From: Prochlorococcus sp. MIT 1223
GTDB taxonomy: Bacteria > Cyanobacteriota > Cyanobacteriia > PCC-6307 > Cyanobiaceae
Assembly: GCF_034092465.1 (NCBI RefSeq)
Contig: NZ_CP139303.1
Span: 1,516,865-1,580,864 of the forward strand
DNA length: 64,000 nt
Reading direction: 5' to 3'
Below, in pieces: positions 1 through 8,452 of the stretch. The position numbers were made by a program, and so were the translations under genes. The notes under the pieces were generated by a model that made no database searches, had not been told where the DNA came from, and was given only the letters and a program-made list of their open reading frames with translations. Each line of letters starts with the position of its first letter. The stretch's first letter is position 1.

Positions 1-72
1 GATTGGAGTTTCTATATTAACTTTGACATCTTTCCTATAGCTTTATTTATTAAATATTTTTCTTCAAGTTGA

Positions 73-270
73 GTGCTTAAGCTAATGCTATACGAACCAG
101 GAACTAGAGAGTGCCATGCTTTAATCGAATCAAAGAATCGAATTGAAAGGATTATTTTTGACTTAAATGGGATTGAAAATATTGATCATATTAGTGCTCA
201 ATTGTTAGCTATTTATAATCAGTTAGAAGGTATACATCAATTATATAGAAGTAAGAGGAAGTTCGAATAA
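73..270 (+). CDS. hypothetical protein
   Basis: A 65-residue reading frame beginning with GTG, or with ATG at 85. The protein is soluble and mixed in charge, with no signal peptide or membrane segment, and I do not recognise its family. It ends just before the first stem-loop repeat. It could be the tail of a longer decayed gene. Confidence 0.4.
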   Translation: MLKLMLYEPGTRECHALIESKNRIERIIFDLNGIENIDHISAQLLAIYNQLEGIHQLYRSKRKFE

Positions 271-297
271 AGTTCGAATAAATTTTCCTCAAAAAGA

Positions 298-370
298 GAG
301 ATCCCTTGGTATCGCTCAAAGCTCACTCTTCATTAGCCAGTAGTTAACTTCAGTCATATCAAGGGATCTC
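298..370. repeat. dispersed stem-loop repeat, copy 1 (reference copy)
   Basis: Two 15-base arms (298-312 and 356-370) pair with a single G-U. They enclose a loop holding the conserved core CATTAGCCAGTAGTTAA at 331-347. The same core recurs about ten times in the first 31 kb, always between genes. Flanking sequence often carries short doubled units such as TTGCTGGTATTTTGCTGG or TGTGTGAATATTGTGTGAA. The function is unknown. Confidence 0.8.
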
Positions 371-474
371 AGCGAAAATTGTTGCTAGTATGAGCCTTCC
401 TGGAGTGTTTTACTCAAGCGGAAAGCCTACAGTGATTTTAATTGTAAGAATAGATAGATATAACTATTTCAGCC

Positions 475-1950
475 TTGAAGATTTTTAGATTAAAAAAAGG
501 TGCATTGCTCGCTGGCGTTTGTAGTGGTCTTGGGGGGGCATTGGGCGGTAATGCTTATCTCTGGAGAATTGGTTTTGTTATTGGGACTGTAATTTTCCCT
601 TTGTCGTTAGTGATCTATGCTTTGTTGGCCATTTTTCTCCCTATTAAAAGTATTAAGGATGATGGTGGCTTAGTTGAATTATCTGATATTGATTTACCTG
701 AAATAGATCAAAGCCTTGCTAGAAAGGAACGTTGGGAAATAATCAAGAAGTCAGGGATCCCTTTAGGTAGCGGGTCAGATTTATATAAAGGTTCTATTAC
801 ACCTTCTGACTCGATGTTGGCAGATTGGGAAAGACTTATTTTGTTAAGAGGAGCGCAGAATGATCAGGTTGAATATAAAAGTGTTAGTTCAACTGAATAT
901 CTACAAAAGTATAGTGGGAAAACTTGGGGTGAGATTCTTGGTGAATTAACTGGGGGAGCAACTCTTCTTGATGGCAAGCAAACTTGGCAAATAATCGACG
1001 ACAAAGAGGCGAAGCAAGACTTAGGGAAAATGCTTGCTTGCTGTCAGGCAGAGTTGGCGGGAATGTATGCGACTGGAAACGTTCCTGCTCCAGCTTATTT
1101 TGAGAGAGCAGCAATACTTTTTAGAAAAGACAAGTTATATGAAAAAGAAATTCAGGTTTGTGAGTTTTATATCGATTTAATTACTCAATATTGTGAAATA
1201 TCTAAAAAGCTTGGATGTTCAAAAGGAATTAGAAACTGGGATCGAGCGAGAGAAGGATATGTTGACAAGTTTCGTGTTCGTATAGATAAATCTAGAGTTC
1301 TGCTTGAAAAGCAAAGTCAGAAAAAGCTTCAGCCAAAAACAACTAATTCTAAAAAAAAGAAACTAAATCAATCTAAAACTCAATCTTCCATAGAAATAAT
1401 CACTCCTCCAAAAAATTGGCAGATCAATTTAACTTCTGGAGAGTTAATACTAGATGGAGATTGGCAATTTATTCTTGAGGCAAAATCAGAGAAAGATTAC
1501 GAGATCTATATTTATGAGGTTAAAGACTTCCCCAGACTTTTGAAGATTGGCATCGCAAAAGATTCTTTAAAAAGGAAAGAGTCCTATTACGGTGAATTAC
1601 TTTGGAGAAAAACAATGATTAGACGCAATGCAACTTTAGTTGAATACCTATTTATGCATGCTACTTATCACTTGGCTCATAAGTCTCCTCCTAAATGGAA
1701 TGTAGGGAACTTCCAAGAAGATAATGCGCTGGAAGAATTAACGGATTTCTACTCAAAGGTGGGTATGCAGGCAAAAGGTATAACAGAAGTCCGAAAGATT
1801 TCATTGGATGCTGCCATCTCAACAATTGAAAATATTGAGAATCAATTAACCTCAAAGTTTTTAAGAGATGTAATTCAGAATTTTGCAATTTCCACCTGGT
1901 TAGAAGGAGGTAGGTCAACAGTAAGCGTGACGAAAGATCAGAAGTGGTAA
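475..1950 (+). CDS. PspC-domain / GIY-YIG-like fusion protein
   Basis: A 491-residue protein starting at TTG. Residues 1-60 match a PspC domain: a short basic start, a glycine-rich turn and a long hydrophobic segment, as in the phage-shock PspC membrane protein. The middle (80-310) is unassigned and becomes lysine-rich. Residues about 342-395 look like a T5orf172/MUG113 GIY-YIG nuclease-like fold, with YIYEV as the GIY strand, KIGIAKD as the YIG strand and a downstream E-Y-L-F-M-H. Membrane-anchored PspC plus a nuclease-like domain is unusual. The fold call rests on motif pattern only, and nuclease activity is not established. Confidence 0.65.
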   Translation: MKIFRLKKGALLAGVCSGLGGALGGNAYLWRIGFVIGTVIFPLSLVIYALLAIFLPIKSIKDDGGLVELSDIDLPEIDQSLARKERWEIIKKSGIPLGSGSDLYKGSITPSDSMLADWERLILLRGAQNDQVEYKSVSSTEYLQKYSGKTWGEILGELTGGATLLDGKQTWQIIDDKEAKQDLGKMLACCQAELAGMYATGNVPAPAYFERAAILFRKDKLYEKEIQVCEFYIDLITQYCEISKKLGCSKGIRNWDRAREGYVDKFRVRIDKSRVLLEKQSQKKLQPKTTNSKKKKLNQSKTQSSIEIITPPKNWQINLTSGELILDGDWQFILEAKSEKDYEIYIYEVKDFPRLLKIGIAKDSLKRKESYYGELLWRKTMIRRNATLVEYLFMHATYHLAHKSPPKWNVGNFQEDNALEELTDFYSKVGMQAKGITEVRKISLDAAISTIENIENQLTSKFLRDVIQNFAISTWLEGGRSTVSVTKDQKW

Positions 1951-1989
1951 TTGGGAATCCAGCTTGAGTTGTAAGAAGCCCACTTCACT

Positions 1990-2125
1990 TTGCTGGTATT
2001 TTGCTGGCATGGGTTTTGTCGATTCCTTGAGACCGATTGGTATCAAAGGTTTTTAACTTTTCATTAGCCAGTAGTTAATTTCAGTCATATCAAGAGATCT
2101 CCAGGAATTGTGGTGTGTGAATAAT
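1990..2125. repeat. dispersed stem-loop repeat, copy 2
   Basis: The arms are at 2029-2043 and 2087-2101, with the core CATTAGCCAGTAGTTAATTTCAG at 2062-2084. The doubled unit TGCTGGTATTTTGCTGGCAT lies at 1991-2010 and a TGTGTGAATAATGTGTGAA unit follows. The gap 1951-2284 holds only this copy. Confidence 0.75.
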
Positions 2126-2287
2126 GTGTGAATGAGATGGCTACTGGCTTTTAAAGAGATGAGTTAGCGAGGGCTTTTCCCCATTAGGAGGTTTTGACCA
2201 TTTTAAGTTTGATAGCTCACAAAAGATAAACTTCTCCTCTAAATCCGACTAGTTTCTTTTGGAGAAAGGCGCAATCGCATTTAGATG

Positions 2288-2767
2288 ATGAAGGTTTTTA
2301 GATACGTTGCTATAGCAGTTCTGCTTTTGTTTATTCAATTAACGCCTAAACCTGTGATGGCTTGTGTTGAAGGTTTGTCGTGGGGGATGGATCTCTCAAG
2401 TGTAGAGAGCCATCTTGGAGTTTCCTTGACTCCTGTTCAAGAAGATTTAAATAGGGGTCTTTTTGAAGTTAGAGATTTTCAGATGAGCGGGTTACCTGTG
2501 AATAGTCTTCGTGTTCGTGTTGAAGACAAGGATGGGTTAAAACAGCTTGCTTATGAAATGGACTATGAAAACATGACTGAAGTATTAGCGGGCTTAAGAC
2601 ATCGTTTTGGTCCTCCTGTTGGAACAAGCGTTGATGTTGACGGAAGATCGCCTCAACAACAATGGATTTGGCACACAGGAGAAGATGTAATTACTGCAGT
2701 TAAGAGTGAACAAAGACCTTTCTTACTTTCTTATCGACCATCACTTTTAGACCCTTCTTTCCTTTGA
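2288..2767 (+). CDS. secreted hypothetical protein
   Basis: About 159 residues, starting at the second of two adjacent ATG codons. An N-terminal hydrophobic signal sequence (residues 5-24) ends near VMA-C, so the mature protein is probably periplasmic or anchored. The mature part has a regular mix of charged strands and no motif I can name. It resembles conserved picocyanobacterial secreted proteins of unknown function. Stem-loop repeat copies flank it on both sides. Confidence 0.65.
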   Translation: MKVFRYVAIAVLLLFIQLTPKPVMACVEGLSWGMDLSSVESHLGVSLTPVQEDLNRGLFEVRDFQMSGLPVNSLRVRVEDKDGLKQLAYEMDYENMTEVLAGLRHRFGPPVGTSVDVDGRSPQQQWIWHTGEDVITAVKSEQRPFLLSYRPSLLDPSFL

Positions 2768-2893
2768 AAATGTGTGAATATTGTGTGAATGGATTTTGCG
2801 AATTCCTTGTAATCGCTTTCCCTCACTCAAATGCACTTGTTCATTAGCCAGTAGTTAATTTCAGTCATAGTCTGTAATCTTAGCGATACTTGA
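2768..2893. repeat. dispersed stem-loop repeat, copy 3
   Basis: Begins with the doubled TGTGTGAAT unit right after the preceding stop codon. The core CATTAGCCAGTAGTTAATTTCAG is near 2842-2864. The outer arms are poorly paired in this copy. Confidence 0.65.
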
Positions 2894-3010
2894 TGGTTGG
2901 AATGGAGTTGGAATGAAACCTCCTTCTTCCATCTCTTTTCTTTATTCTATTTCAACTAAAATTTTTATTTTCATCAACTAATATTATAAAGTATATTTTG
3001 CATTTATGTT

Positions 3011-3712
3011 TTGAATAATCCAAAAGGTTCTCTAGCACTTATAGGCGATGGGATACGGCATATCAATATTTTATTTGAGAAAAAGTCTTTCTGGCTTGCA
3101 TATCTTCTTTGCCTTGGCTTTTTTGACGTTTTTTCAGCTCTTTATGCAACCACTTATCCTGATAAGATCCTTAATCAAGTAAGGTTAGATTTATATATTG
3201 GAGGCAATTTAATAATATTTTTAGGTGTATTTACTCTTCTTATTATCACTGGAAAAGAGAAGGTTTTCGGGACTCGATCATTTGCTAACGTTTGGAGGGT
3301 TTGGTCTACGCAATTTGTTGCTGGATTTTGGGTTTTGCTAGGAACTTTATGTTTTATAATACCCGGTTTATTATTGGCTATAAAGTATATTTATTCAGCT
3401 GAGATTGCTTTGCTTGAGGAGTCGCGCATTGGTCAGAGTTTGAGAAGAAGTGGCAAGCTTTCTTCTTTTAATGGAGGGAAAGCAGTTCTTTCTTGTTTTA
3501 TTATCTTTATTCTGTACATGTTATTTATATTTGTTATAACCTTTGTTGTCGGATTGATTAGTATGGATACACTAGATAGCTTTGCGATGAATTACTTCAT
3601 AGCAGTAACAGGCACTTTAGTTTCTACATTGCTTTGCACAATTGTTTATTCAGGATATGTTGATGCATTATCTTTTGAGTCTTCTAATCAATCGAAGGTT
3701 TCAGAAAGTTAA
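3011..3712 (+). CDS. multi-pass membrane protein
   Basis: A 233-residue protein from a TTG codon with about five or six hydrophobic segments. The pattern I-P-G-L-L-L-A-I-K near residues 118-126, followed by an acidic/basic loop (LLEESRIGQSLRRS), resembles the DUF975 / glycerophosphodiester-phosphodiesterase membrane-domain group. That family assignment is tentative. No catalytic domain is attached. Confidence 0.6.
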   Translation: MNNPKGSLALIGDGIRHINILFEKKSFWLAYLLCLGFFDVFSALYATTYPDKILNQVRLDLYIGGNLIIFLGVFTLLIITGKEKVFGTRSFANVWRVWSTQFVAGFWVLLGTLCFIIPGLLLAIKYIYSAEIALLEESRIGQSLRRSGKLSSFNGGKAVLSCFIIFILYMLFIFVITFVVGLISMDTLDSFAMNYFIAVTGTLVSTLLCTIVYSGYVDALSFESSNQSKVSES

Positions 3713-3765
3713 AAAGTTGGATTAATTTTTTCTTCAGTATGTGTGAAAATTTTGAGGGATGCTCT

Positions 3766-4161
3766 TCATTTATTTTGCTTTGACCAGTCGCATTGACTTG
3801 CATATCTTTCATAGATGGTTGCTAAGCCTTTATCAACTAAATGTTCTTGAATATTCATTCCATCTATAGATAGTTCAGCCACTGTTCTTCCGTAGCGGTC
3901 TTTGGTAATGCGTCGAATGTCGAGTGTTTCTCCAGCTACTAAACCATTGAGATAATCTCTAGCTGCTTTGGCTGGGATTGGATCTGCCCTTTTTTCTTTA
4001 AGCTCTGGAGTATCGATACAAGCAAGTCTGATCTTTTCTCCAGTGATTGTGGTGCAGGTATCTCCGTCATAGCAATCTTTAATAACTACACTCTCTTTGG
4101 CTAGAGGCTTTGAGCACGCTATCAATATTAAAAATACCGGTATAATTGCTATTCTTTTCAA
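3766..4161 (-). CDS. thermonuclease-like lipoprotein (SNase fold)
   Basis: A 131-residue protein with a lipobox ending at Cys16, so it is probably a lipid-anchored exported protein. The body matches staphylococcal-nuclease-like proteins: YDGDT (calcium-binding aspartates), RLACIDTPE (Arg45, Glu53) and DRYGR (Arg92) supply the Arg-Glu-Arg active-site set. The expected role is calcium-dependent cleavage of DNA or RNA outside the cytoplasm, perhaps for nutrient scavenging (inference). The length suits the single-domain family. Confidence 0.85.
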   Translation of the reverse strand: MKRIAIIPVFLILIACSKPLAKESVVIKDCYDGDTCTTITGEKIRLACIDTPELKEKRADPIPAKAARDYLNGLVAGETLDIRRITKDRYGRTVAELSIDGMNIQEHLVDKGLATIYERYASQCDWSKQNK

Positions 4162-4214
4162 AAGAGAAATAAGGTGTAAATGGACTAGATCAGTTGCTAT
4201 GACTGGTGAAAATA

Positions 4215-4305
4215 TCTGGCTTACTCTTCATTAGCCAGTAGGAAATTTCCTGTTGTGCCATGGGTTCTCAGCGATATTGCGATGTGTGGATGGTGTGTGG
4301 ATGGC
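4215..4305. repeat. dispersed stem-loop repeat, copy 4
   Basis: The core CATTAGCCAGTAGG is at 4229-4242 and the right arm TGCCATGGGTTCTC follows. A doubled TGTGTGGATGG unit comes next. The right arm differs from copy 1 (CCATGGG instead of CAAGGG). Confidence 0.65.
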
Positions 4306-4356
4306 TTAACATTCTCACCCCTATTTCTTTATTCTATTTCAATCCAGTTTTGATTA

Positions 4357-5544
4357 CTAATCCCAACGATTGTATTTACTGATCAACTTCAAACTGTCTG
4401 TGATAAAGGAATATTCAGGTATTGCAGTTGTTGTGAAAGGATTTGGTCCTTTGTTGATCAAAATTACAGCACCCTTCTTACCGTCTTTGCTGATGATAGA
4501 AAGTGAGAGATAACCAATATTCGAGCCACTGTGAGAAATATAGTCACCCTTTGAATCCTCCTGAGCATTTTTATTAACAATAAAAAATCCTAGGCTGCGT
4601 GTCGGCGTTGAACTCGGAATAATTAAAGCTTCAGCTAGTTTTTGATTAATTAGAGTACCTTCTCCTCTGAGTGCACGGGTGAAGGCTAAATTGAAGAGAG
4701 ACAGATCGGTCGCTGTTGTCCAGAGTAGACCTGGGGAGAGGATAGTACTGCGCATTGGGGCTTTTTTATGCACACTGCCATCGCTGTCGTAAGGAATGGC
4801 TATCGTTGAGGAGTCTTCTAGGAAGAACTCGTCGTCAAAAGTACTATTCATCATTTTTGCAGGTTGTATCACTAACTCGTTCATTAATCTTTTGAAAGGT
4901 TTGTCGCCGACGTCTTCAATAGCAGGCTGAAGCACTGAGTAACAGCCATTGCAGTATGCAAACTTTTCTCCTGGTACGTTGGTTACCGTTACTGGGGGAT
5001 TCGTTGCAGGCGGTTTACCATTTAAAAACTGCTTTACCGTCGGCAAAATTTCTTTAGGACCACAGCAACCGTCTGGATAAGGTGAGGTAAGTGCCGCAGT
5101 ATGATTCAGTAGCATCCTAAAAGTAACTGGCACTTTTGCTGTGAATTGATTCTCTGGGATTTTCCAGCTTTTAAGATAACGGTTTACTGGTTCATCTAAC
5201 GCGATTCCTTTATCAGCTAGTAGTTTTACTACGGCTAGAGATGTTTGTACTTTGGTGATTGAATTAGCGGTAAACAAGGTAGACGTTGTTACCTCACGTT
5301 GAGTAATTTTATCGGCTATCCCGAAACCCTTTGCCCAGGATATCTCCCCGTCATCAATTACTGCGATTGAGGCGCCAGGGATATCCATCTCTTGTCGTAG
5401 TGATTCGATTGAATTTTGAAGTCTGCGATTTGACAGGTTTGTTAGAAAGGTTGGTTTGGCAGTAATTGATTTAGCAATGATCAGTAAGAAAAAACCTGAG
5501 CTGGCCACGGTTAATACTTTTACTGCCCATTTATTAATGGTCAT
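4357..5544 (-). CDS. serine hydrolase of the beta-lactamase / D-aminopeptidase family
   Basis: A 395-residue protein with an N-terminal membrane or signal segment (residues 9-24). The class C beta-lactamase-like catalytic set is present: S95-I-T-K98, Y197-C-N199 and a late H-S-G. It probably acts on the outer face of the membrane on a peptide or ester bond. This family includes penicillin-binding, esterase and peptidase members, so the substrate is not deducible. A short sequence like its C-terminus and 3' flank recurs near 15678. Confidence 0.85.
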   Translation of the reverse strand: MTINKWAVKVLTVASSGFFLLIIAKSITAKPTFLTNLSNRRLQNSIESLRQEMDIPGASIAVIDDGEISWAKGFGIADKITQREVTTSTLFTANSITKVQTSLAVVKLLADKGIALDEPVNRYLKSWKIPENQFTAKVPVTFRMLLNHTAALTSPYPDGCCGPKEILPTVKQFLNGKPPATNPPVTVTNVPGEKFAYCNGCYSVLQPAIEDVGDKPFKRLMNELVIQPAKMMNSTFDDEFFLEDSSTIAIPYDSDGSVHKKAPMRSTILSPGLLWTTATDLSLFNLAFTRALRGEGTLINQKLAEALIIPSSTPTRSLGFFIVNKNAQEDSKGDYISHSGSNIGYLSLSIISKDGKKGAVILINKGPNPFTTTAIPEYSFITDSLKLISKYNRWD

Positions 5545-5613
5545 TTTGTCCTTTGTTACCTTTTAAGTATATAAAATTTGAATAGATAGTCCTTGTCCAC
5601 GGTTAAAAGTACT

Positions 5614-5650
5614 GTTTTCATTAGCCAGTAGGAAATATCTTTTTCAGCAA
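5614..5650. repeat. dispersed stem-loop repeat, copy 5 (partial)
   Basis: The core CATTAGCCAGTAGG is present without clear arms. A doubled CTTGCTGGAATTTTGCTGGAAT unit follows at about 5694-5715. Confidence 0.5.
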
Positions 5651-5751
5651 TTGCGAGAGAAGAAGTTAGAGAGATTTTATACGTTTTTTAGGCTTGCTGG
5701 AATTTTGCTGGAATAGAGCCTAGTTTCCCTATCTCATATTTTGCCTCGGCG

Positions 5752-5856
5752 ATGGATGATTTGCTTGAAGTTCACTTAGAAAGTTATGTCCGCTTTGTTC
5801 CTGATGGGACTGCTGATCTTTACGCTAAAAGAAATAAATCTGCTAAGGCTGCATAA
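5752..5856 (+). CDS. small hypothetical protein
   Basis: A 34-residue frame beginning MDDLLEVHLESYVRF, acidic at the start and basic at the end. It stops 7 bases before the start of the next secreted-protein gene, which suggests joint transcription. The family is not recognised. The call rests on position and on protein-like composition. Confidence 0.45.
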   Translation: MDDLLEVHLESYVRFVPDGTADLYAKRNKSAKAA

Positions 5857-5863
5857 TGAGTTT

Positions 5864-6346
5864 ATGAAACGCTTTTTACTTCCTCTAATCGCTGCGCTTG
5901 CTTGCCCCCTTTCTGTTAAAGCTGGTATCCCTGAATCAAGAAATGTATGGATGGAAATTGACTTGAAACCTGGAATTTGGAGAGTAGATACTTCAAATGC
6001 CAAAGCACGTGGGTCAAGCGTCATCGTTGGGACAAGTAGACAACAAGAAAAAGATGAGAATGCAGATGGGTATTGGGTAATGAGTTGGACTGGTACCACT
6101 AAGGTTAATTGCAAGACTTTCAAGCAAACAATTAAGGTCCCAGGACAACTTTTTGGTGGTACAAGTAAAATCGAACCAAACCATATTGGCTATGTTTTGG
6201 CCGATAATCTCTGCTATTTAACTGGAGTAGAAGGTTATACCCCCAACCCGAACCCTCCAGAGTGGGTTGTAAACACAGTTAAAACAATAAAAAGCAAGCC
6301 AATAAAACAAGAGAGCTACGTAACCTCCCCAATGGATATGGATTAA
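5864..6346 (+). CDS. secreted hypothetical protein
   Basis: A 160-residue protein. I chose the internal ATG because MKRFLLPLIAALA...VKA is a clean signal peptide; a frame extension to 5786 would bury it. The mature part has a tryptophan-rich beta-like region (WMEIDLKPGIW) and a proline-rich tail ending SPMDMD. A degenerate sequence ending in the same SPMDMD motif lies at about 7850-7995. In both places a small membrane ORF follows directly, so this two-gene cassette has been duplicated. Confidence 0.65.
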   Translation: MKRFLLPLIAALACPLSVKAGIPESRNVWMEIDLKPGIWRVDTSNAKARGSSVIVGTSRQQEKDENADGYWVMSWTGTTKVNCKTFKQTIKVPGQLFGGTSKIEPNHIGYVLADNLCYLTGVEGYTPNPNPPEWVVNTVKTIKSKPIKQESYVTSPMDMD

Positions 6347-6448
6347 ATGAACCTAATGAACTTCCTTGCTATCGACGCTTCATTAATGATTATTGGAGTT
6401 CCATTGCTAATGATCCTTAAGGGCAAAAAGGATAAAAAGGTGGATTAA
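6347..6448 (+). CDS. small membrane protein (duplicated)
   Basis: A 33-residue protein starting one base after the preceding stop. It has one hydrophobic segment (MIIGVPLLMIL) and a lysine-rich tail. Near-identical DNA recurs at 7996-8079, and a fragment lies at about 11495-11520. The function is unknown. Confidence 0.6.
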   Translation: MNLMNFLAIDASLMIIGVPLLMILKGKKDKKVD

Positions 6449-6452
6449 AGAA

Positions 6453-6695
6453 ATGAAACGCTTACTACTCCCCTTACTCGCTGCTCTTGCATTACCTACT
6501 ACTGCTAACGCAGAGAGCGTTTGGCTTTTAATTCAGCACGATAGGACCAGATATTCAGTGGGAGATGGAATTGCAATGGCAGTTGCTTGGGAAAAAATAG
6601 AGATGTCTGATCTTTCTCAATGTCGAACGCAAGGCAACCTAGTAAAAGAGCACTTTGGAAAGAACACTTACTGGTTGTGCGTCTATGGTAAATAG
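6453..6695 (+). CDS. small secreted protein, ANAES family
   Basis: An 80-residue protein with the signal peptide MKRLLLPLLAALALPTTANA. The mature part begins ESVWLL, contains EKIEM and QC..QG, and ends VC-x-x-GK-like. The gene at 12774-13004 on the other strand encodes a paralogue with the same layout (ANAES-WL, EKIEM, QCEEQG, VC-GK). This is a recurring picocyanobacterial exported family of unknown role. The two cysteines could form a disulfide. Confidence 0.65.
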   Translation: MKRLLLPLLAALALPTTANAESVWLLIQHDRTRYSVGDGIAMAVAWEKIEMSDLSQCRTQGNLVKEHFGKNTYWLCVYGK

Positions 6696-6892
6696 ACGAC
6701 TCAGAACTCTCCTTGTATAGATCAAGATTTTCTCTTTTGATAAAAAGGTACTTTCATAGTTCGGTTGTTACTGGCCGGTTTATTCGTAGTGACCGAAGTT
6801 CGGTGTAGATACCGCATAATTTTCTACGGCTTATATCACCATCCGAAACGACTACTTGTTGCATAGTGAATTTGTTGTTCGCATTCGTAGTG

Positions 6893-7195
6893 ATGTATTC
6901 AGTTACTCGTTTCTCTCTTACTCCTTCTTTCTATCGTCCTGTCTATGTCATCTCTGATAGCGAGATGGTTCAATTAAAAGTTCAACAACATGAAGATGAA
7001 CTTGATTCAGTAGTTGATCAACGAAAGAGATTAGAGGACGCTTATGAGAAGCAGAGAACACATTTGCTTGAGCGAGAGAAATTTATTAAGAGTGAGTTGA
7101 AAGCTCTTGCTCCATCTGCAAGTAATCCTGTTAAAGAAACAGTAGAGAAAGCAGTTGATGCAATTAAAGACACTGCTAAGAAGGTAGTAGCCTAA
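6893..7195 (+). CDS. coiled-coil protein, PVYVISDS family
   Basis: About 100 residues from ATG 6893; a GTG at 6866 would add nine hydrophobic residues. A short N-terminal segment leads to PVYVISDSE. A long charged helix with heptad character (residues 35-85) and an alanine/lysine-rich tail follow. The paralogue at 18220-18468 (-) shares VYVISDS, the helix and ELKALxP. Both probably form coiled-coil oligomers (inference). The function is unknown. Confidence 0.6.
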   Translation: MYSVTRFSLTPSFYRPVYVISDSEMVQLKVQQHEDELDSVVDQRKRLEDAYEKQRTHLLEREKFIKSELKALAPSASNPVKETVEKAVDAIKDTAKKVVA

Positions 7196-7213
7196 GGGTT
7201 GTCTTCACACTAA

Positions 7214-7237
7214 AAAGCCCTGGTTAATCAGGGCTTT
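7214..7237 (+). terminator. Rho-independent terminator
   Basis: A stem of AAAGCCCTG and CAGGGCTTT around a 6-base loop, 18 bases after the stop codon of the coiled-coil gene. Confidence 0.7.
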
Positions 7238-7245
7238 AGCAGTAG

Positions 7246-7365
7246 TTAGACCTCAAGTAGATTGACTACTTTTGGTTTATCTTTTTGTTTTCCGTATTCG
7301 ATATCTGTGAGTTCCTTGGCACATTGTTGAATGTCAATTCGTTGTCCAAAGCCCAAAAGATTCAA
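7246..7365 (-). CDS. possible small ORF
   Basis: A 39-residue frame from TTG, polar and lysine-rich at the C-terminus. The composition is protein-like, but there is no ATG and no recognised family. It may be the tail of a lost gene. Confidence 0.25.
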   Translation of the reverse strand: MNLLGFGQRIDIQQCAKELTDIEYGKQKDKPKVVNLLEV

Positions 7366-7469
7366 CTGAAAATGCAGTTTCCAACTAACTAAGATTCAAA
7401 TGAAGAACTTATTGGCCATTAATTTTAAATGATTTGACCTCGAACTTATTGGCTGAAGTTATGTCTTAA

Positions 7470-7610
7470 CTATAAGGCAGATTTCCCCTGGCCTGACTTA
7501 AGCATAAAGAAAGTTGGTAGTGCTAATAAAATAACCACAGCAGTTAGAAGTATGAGGTTAATGGTGAAGCTGCTGATACCAAGCTCAGAAGACGCTAGAG
7601 CTAAAATCAT
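7470..7610 (-). CDS. small membrane protein, SELGI family (member 1)
   Basis: A 46-residue protein starting MILALASSELGISSFT, then one hydrophobic helix and a short basic tail. Two relatives are in this window, at 34041-34223 (+) and 57435-57602 (-). All share a short A-L-A-x-SE-(L/F)-GI start, F-T-x-(D/N)-LIL and an A-L-P break after the helix. The role is unknown. Confidence 0.6.
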   Translation of the reverse strand: MILALASSELGISSFTINLILLTAVVILLALPTFFMLKSGQGKSAL

Positions 7611-7752
7611 TTAAATAAGAATCAAACCAATTTATTATTAATTGATAATTAGAAAAATAATCCTTGATTAAGAAAACTATAGACAATTCATAGTAAGAAG
7701 GTAGAAATTACACCTTGAAAAGTATTATTTGGTACATGGATTTGCTGTCCTC

Positions 7753-7799
7753 TTCTTTGGGAGCATAAGAGCGAAAGCTAGGAGCCTGTCGCCTCGACT
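7753..7799 (+). pseudogene. tRNA-Pro 3'-half remnant (attachment-site scar)
   Basis: Runs from a CTTTGGGA-like anticodon loop through a decayed T-arm to CCTGTCGCCTCGACT. It shares that 3' end with the clearer fragment at 19874-19920. No 5' half is present. Such scars are left by integrative elements that target tRNA 3' ends. Confidence 0.55.
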
Positions 7800-7849
7800 A
7801 GGTTTAATCGTATCTCAAGATTCGTTTCCTAAGCCTAATTATTGAAATC

Positions 7850-7995
7850 CAGGAAGCCAAGGTCCACAAGACACCCAAGGAAGAGATAAAGATCTGAATC
7901 CGTAAGACAATCCAGCAATTAAAGACTGGTCAATTAAAACAACCCCAGAGACCCAATCTGAACCTTCAATACCATCACCAATGGATATGGATTAA
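7850..7995 (+). pseudogene. degenerate copy of the secreted-protein tail
   Basis: The frame is interrupted by a stop near 7919 and ends SPMDMD-stop, exactly as the gene at 5864-6346 does. It is followed at the same spacing by the duplicated small membrane ORF. It is probably the broken upstream gene of the duplicated cassette. Confidence 0.45.
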
Positions 7996-8079
7996 ATGAA
8001 CCTGACAACCTTCCTTGCTATTGACGCTTCATTAATGATTATTGGAGTTCCATTGCTAATGATCCTTAAAGGCAAATAA
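7996..8079 (+). CDS. small membrane protein (duplicate)
   Basis: 27 residues, nearly identical to 6347-6448 but ending earlier because the lysine-rich tail is lost. The next frame starts at the overlapping ATG at 8080. Confidence 0.45.
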   Translation: MNLTTFLAIDASLMIIGVPLLMILKGK

Positions 8080-8246
8080 ATGACCCCAATACTTGCTTGC
8101 TACTCCCACACAAGCAAACCTTCTTTACGCATTAGGAGGAGGGTTCGTTTTATTAGGTAGTTACTTCTTTGGAAGGCTTGTGACGTTCTTTTTTTCCAAA
8201 AACCCACTTATAAGGAAAGGGAAAAAGGATAAACAGGAGAATTAAA
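8080..8246 (+). pseudogene. frameshifted copy of the 53-residue membrane ORF
   Basis: The DNA is almost identical to the intact ORF at 11521-11682. Changes just after MTPILA shift the frame, so it ends early at a TAG. The rest of the copy is still well conserved, so the break looks recent. Confidence 0.6.
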
Positions 8247-8289
8247 TAAAACGACTACAATTGCTCGATATTCTTCGTTTTTAACAGAA

Positions 8290-8430
8290 ACGGCTTGCTA
8301 GTATTTTGCTAGTATAGATTTTTTCGAATCGCCGAGACCCATTGGTATAACTATCGGTTTACTTTTCATTAGCCAGTAGCGTGGTTCCTGTTTTGCCATG
8401 GGATCTCAGTGAGCTTGCGATGTGTGGATG
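8290..8430. repeat. dispersed stem-loop repeat, copy 6
   Basis: The arms are at 8334-8348 (GAGACCCATTGG) and 8393-8407 (CCATGGGATCTC), with the core CATTAGCCAGTAG at 8368-8380. A doubled TTGCTAGTATTTTGCTAGTAT unit precedes it and TGTGTGGATGG follows. Relative to copy 1 both arms have changed and most of the pairing is kept. Confidence 0.75.
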
Positions 8431-8452
8431 GATTAACATTCTCACCCTCATT

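Noticed and set aside
884-1114. Opposite-strand frame inside the PspC fusion gene
   Set aside because: Its composition is not protein-like and the fusion protein on the other strand is well supported.
5776-6123. (-) frame of 115 residues
   Set aside because: It lies wholly across the secreted-protein gene at 5864, which has a clean signal peptide.
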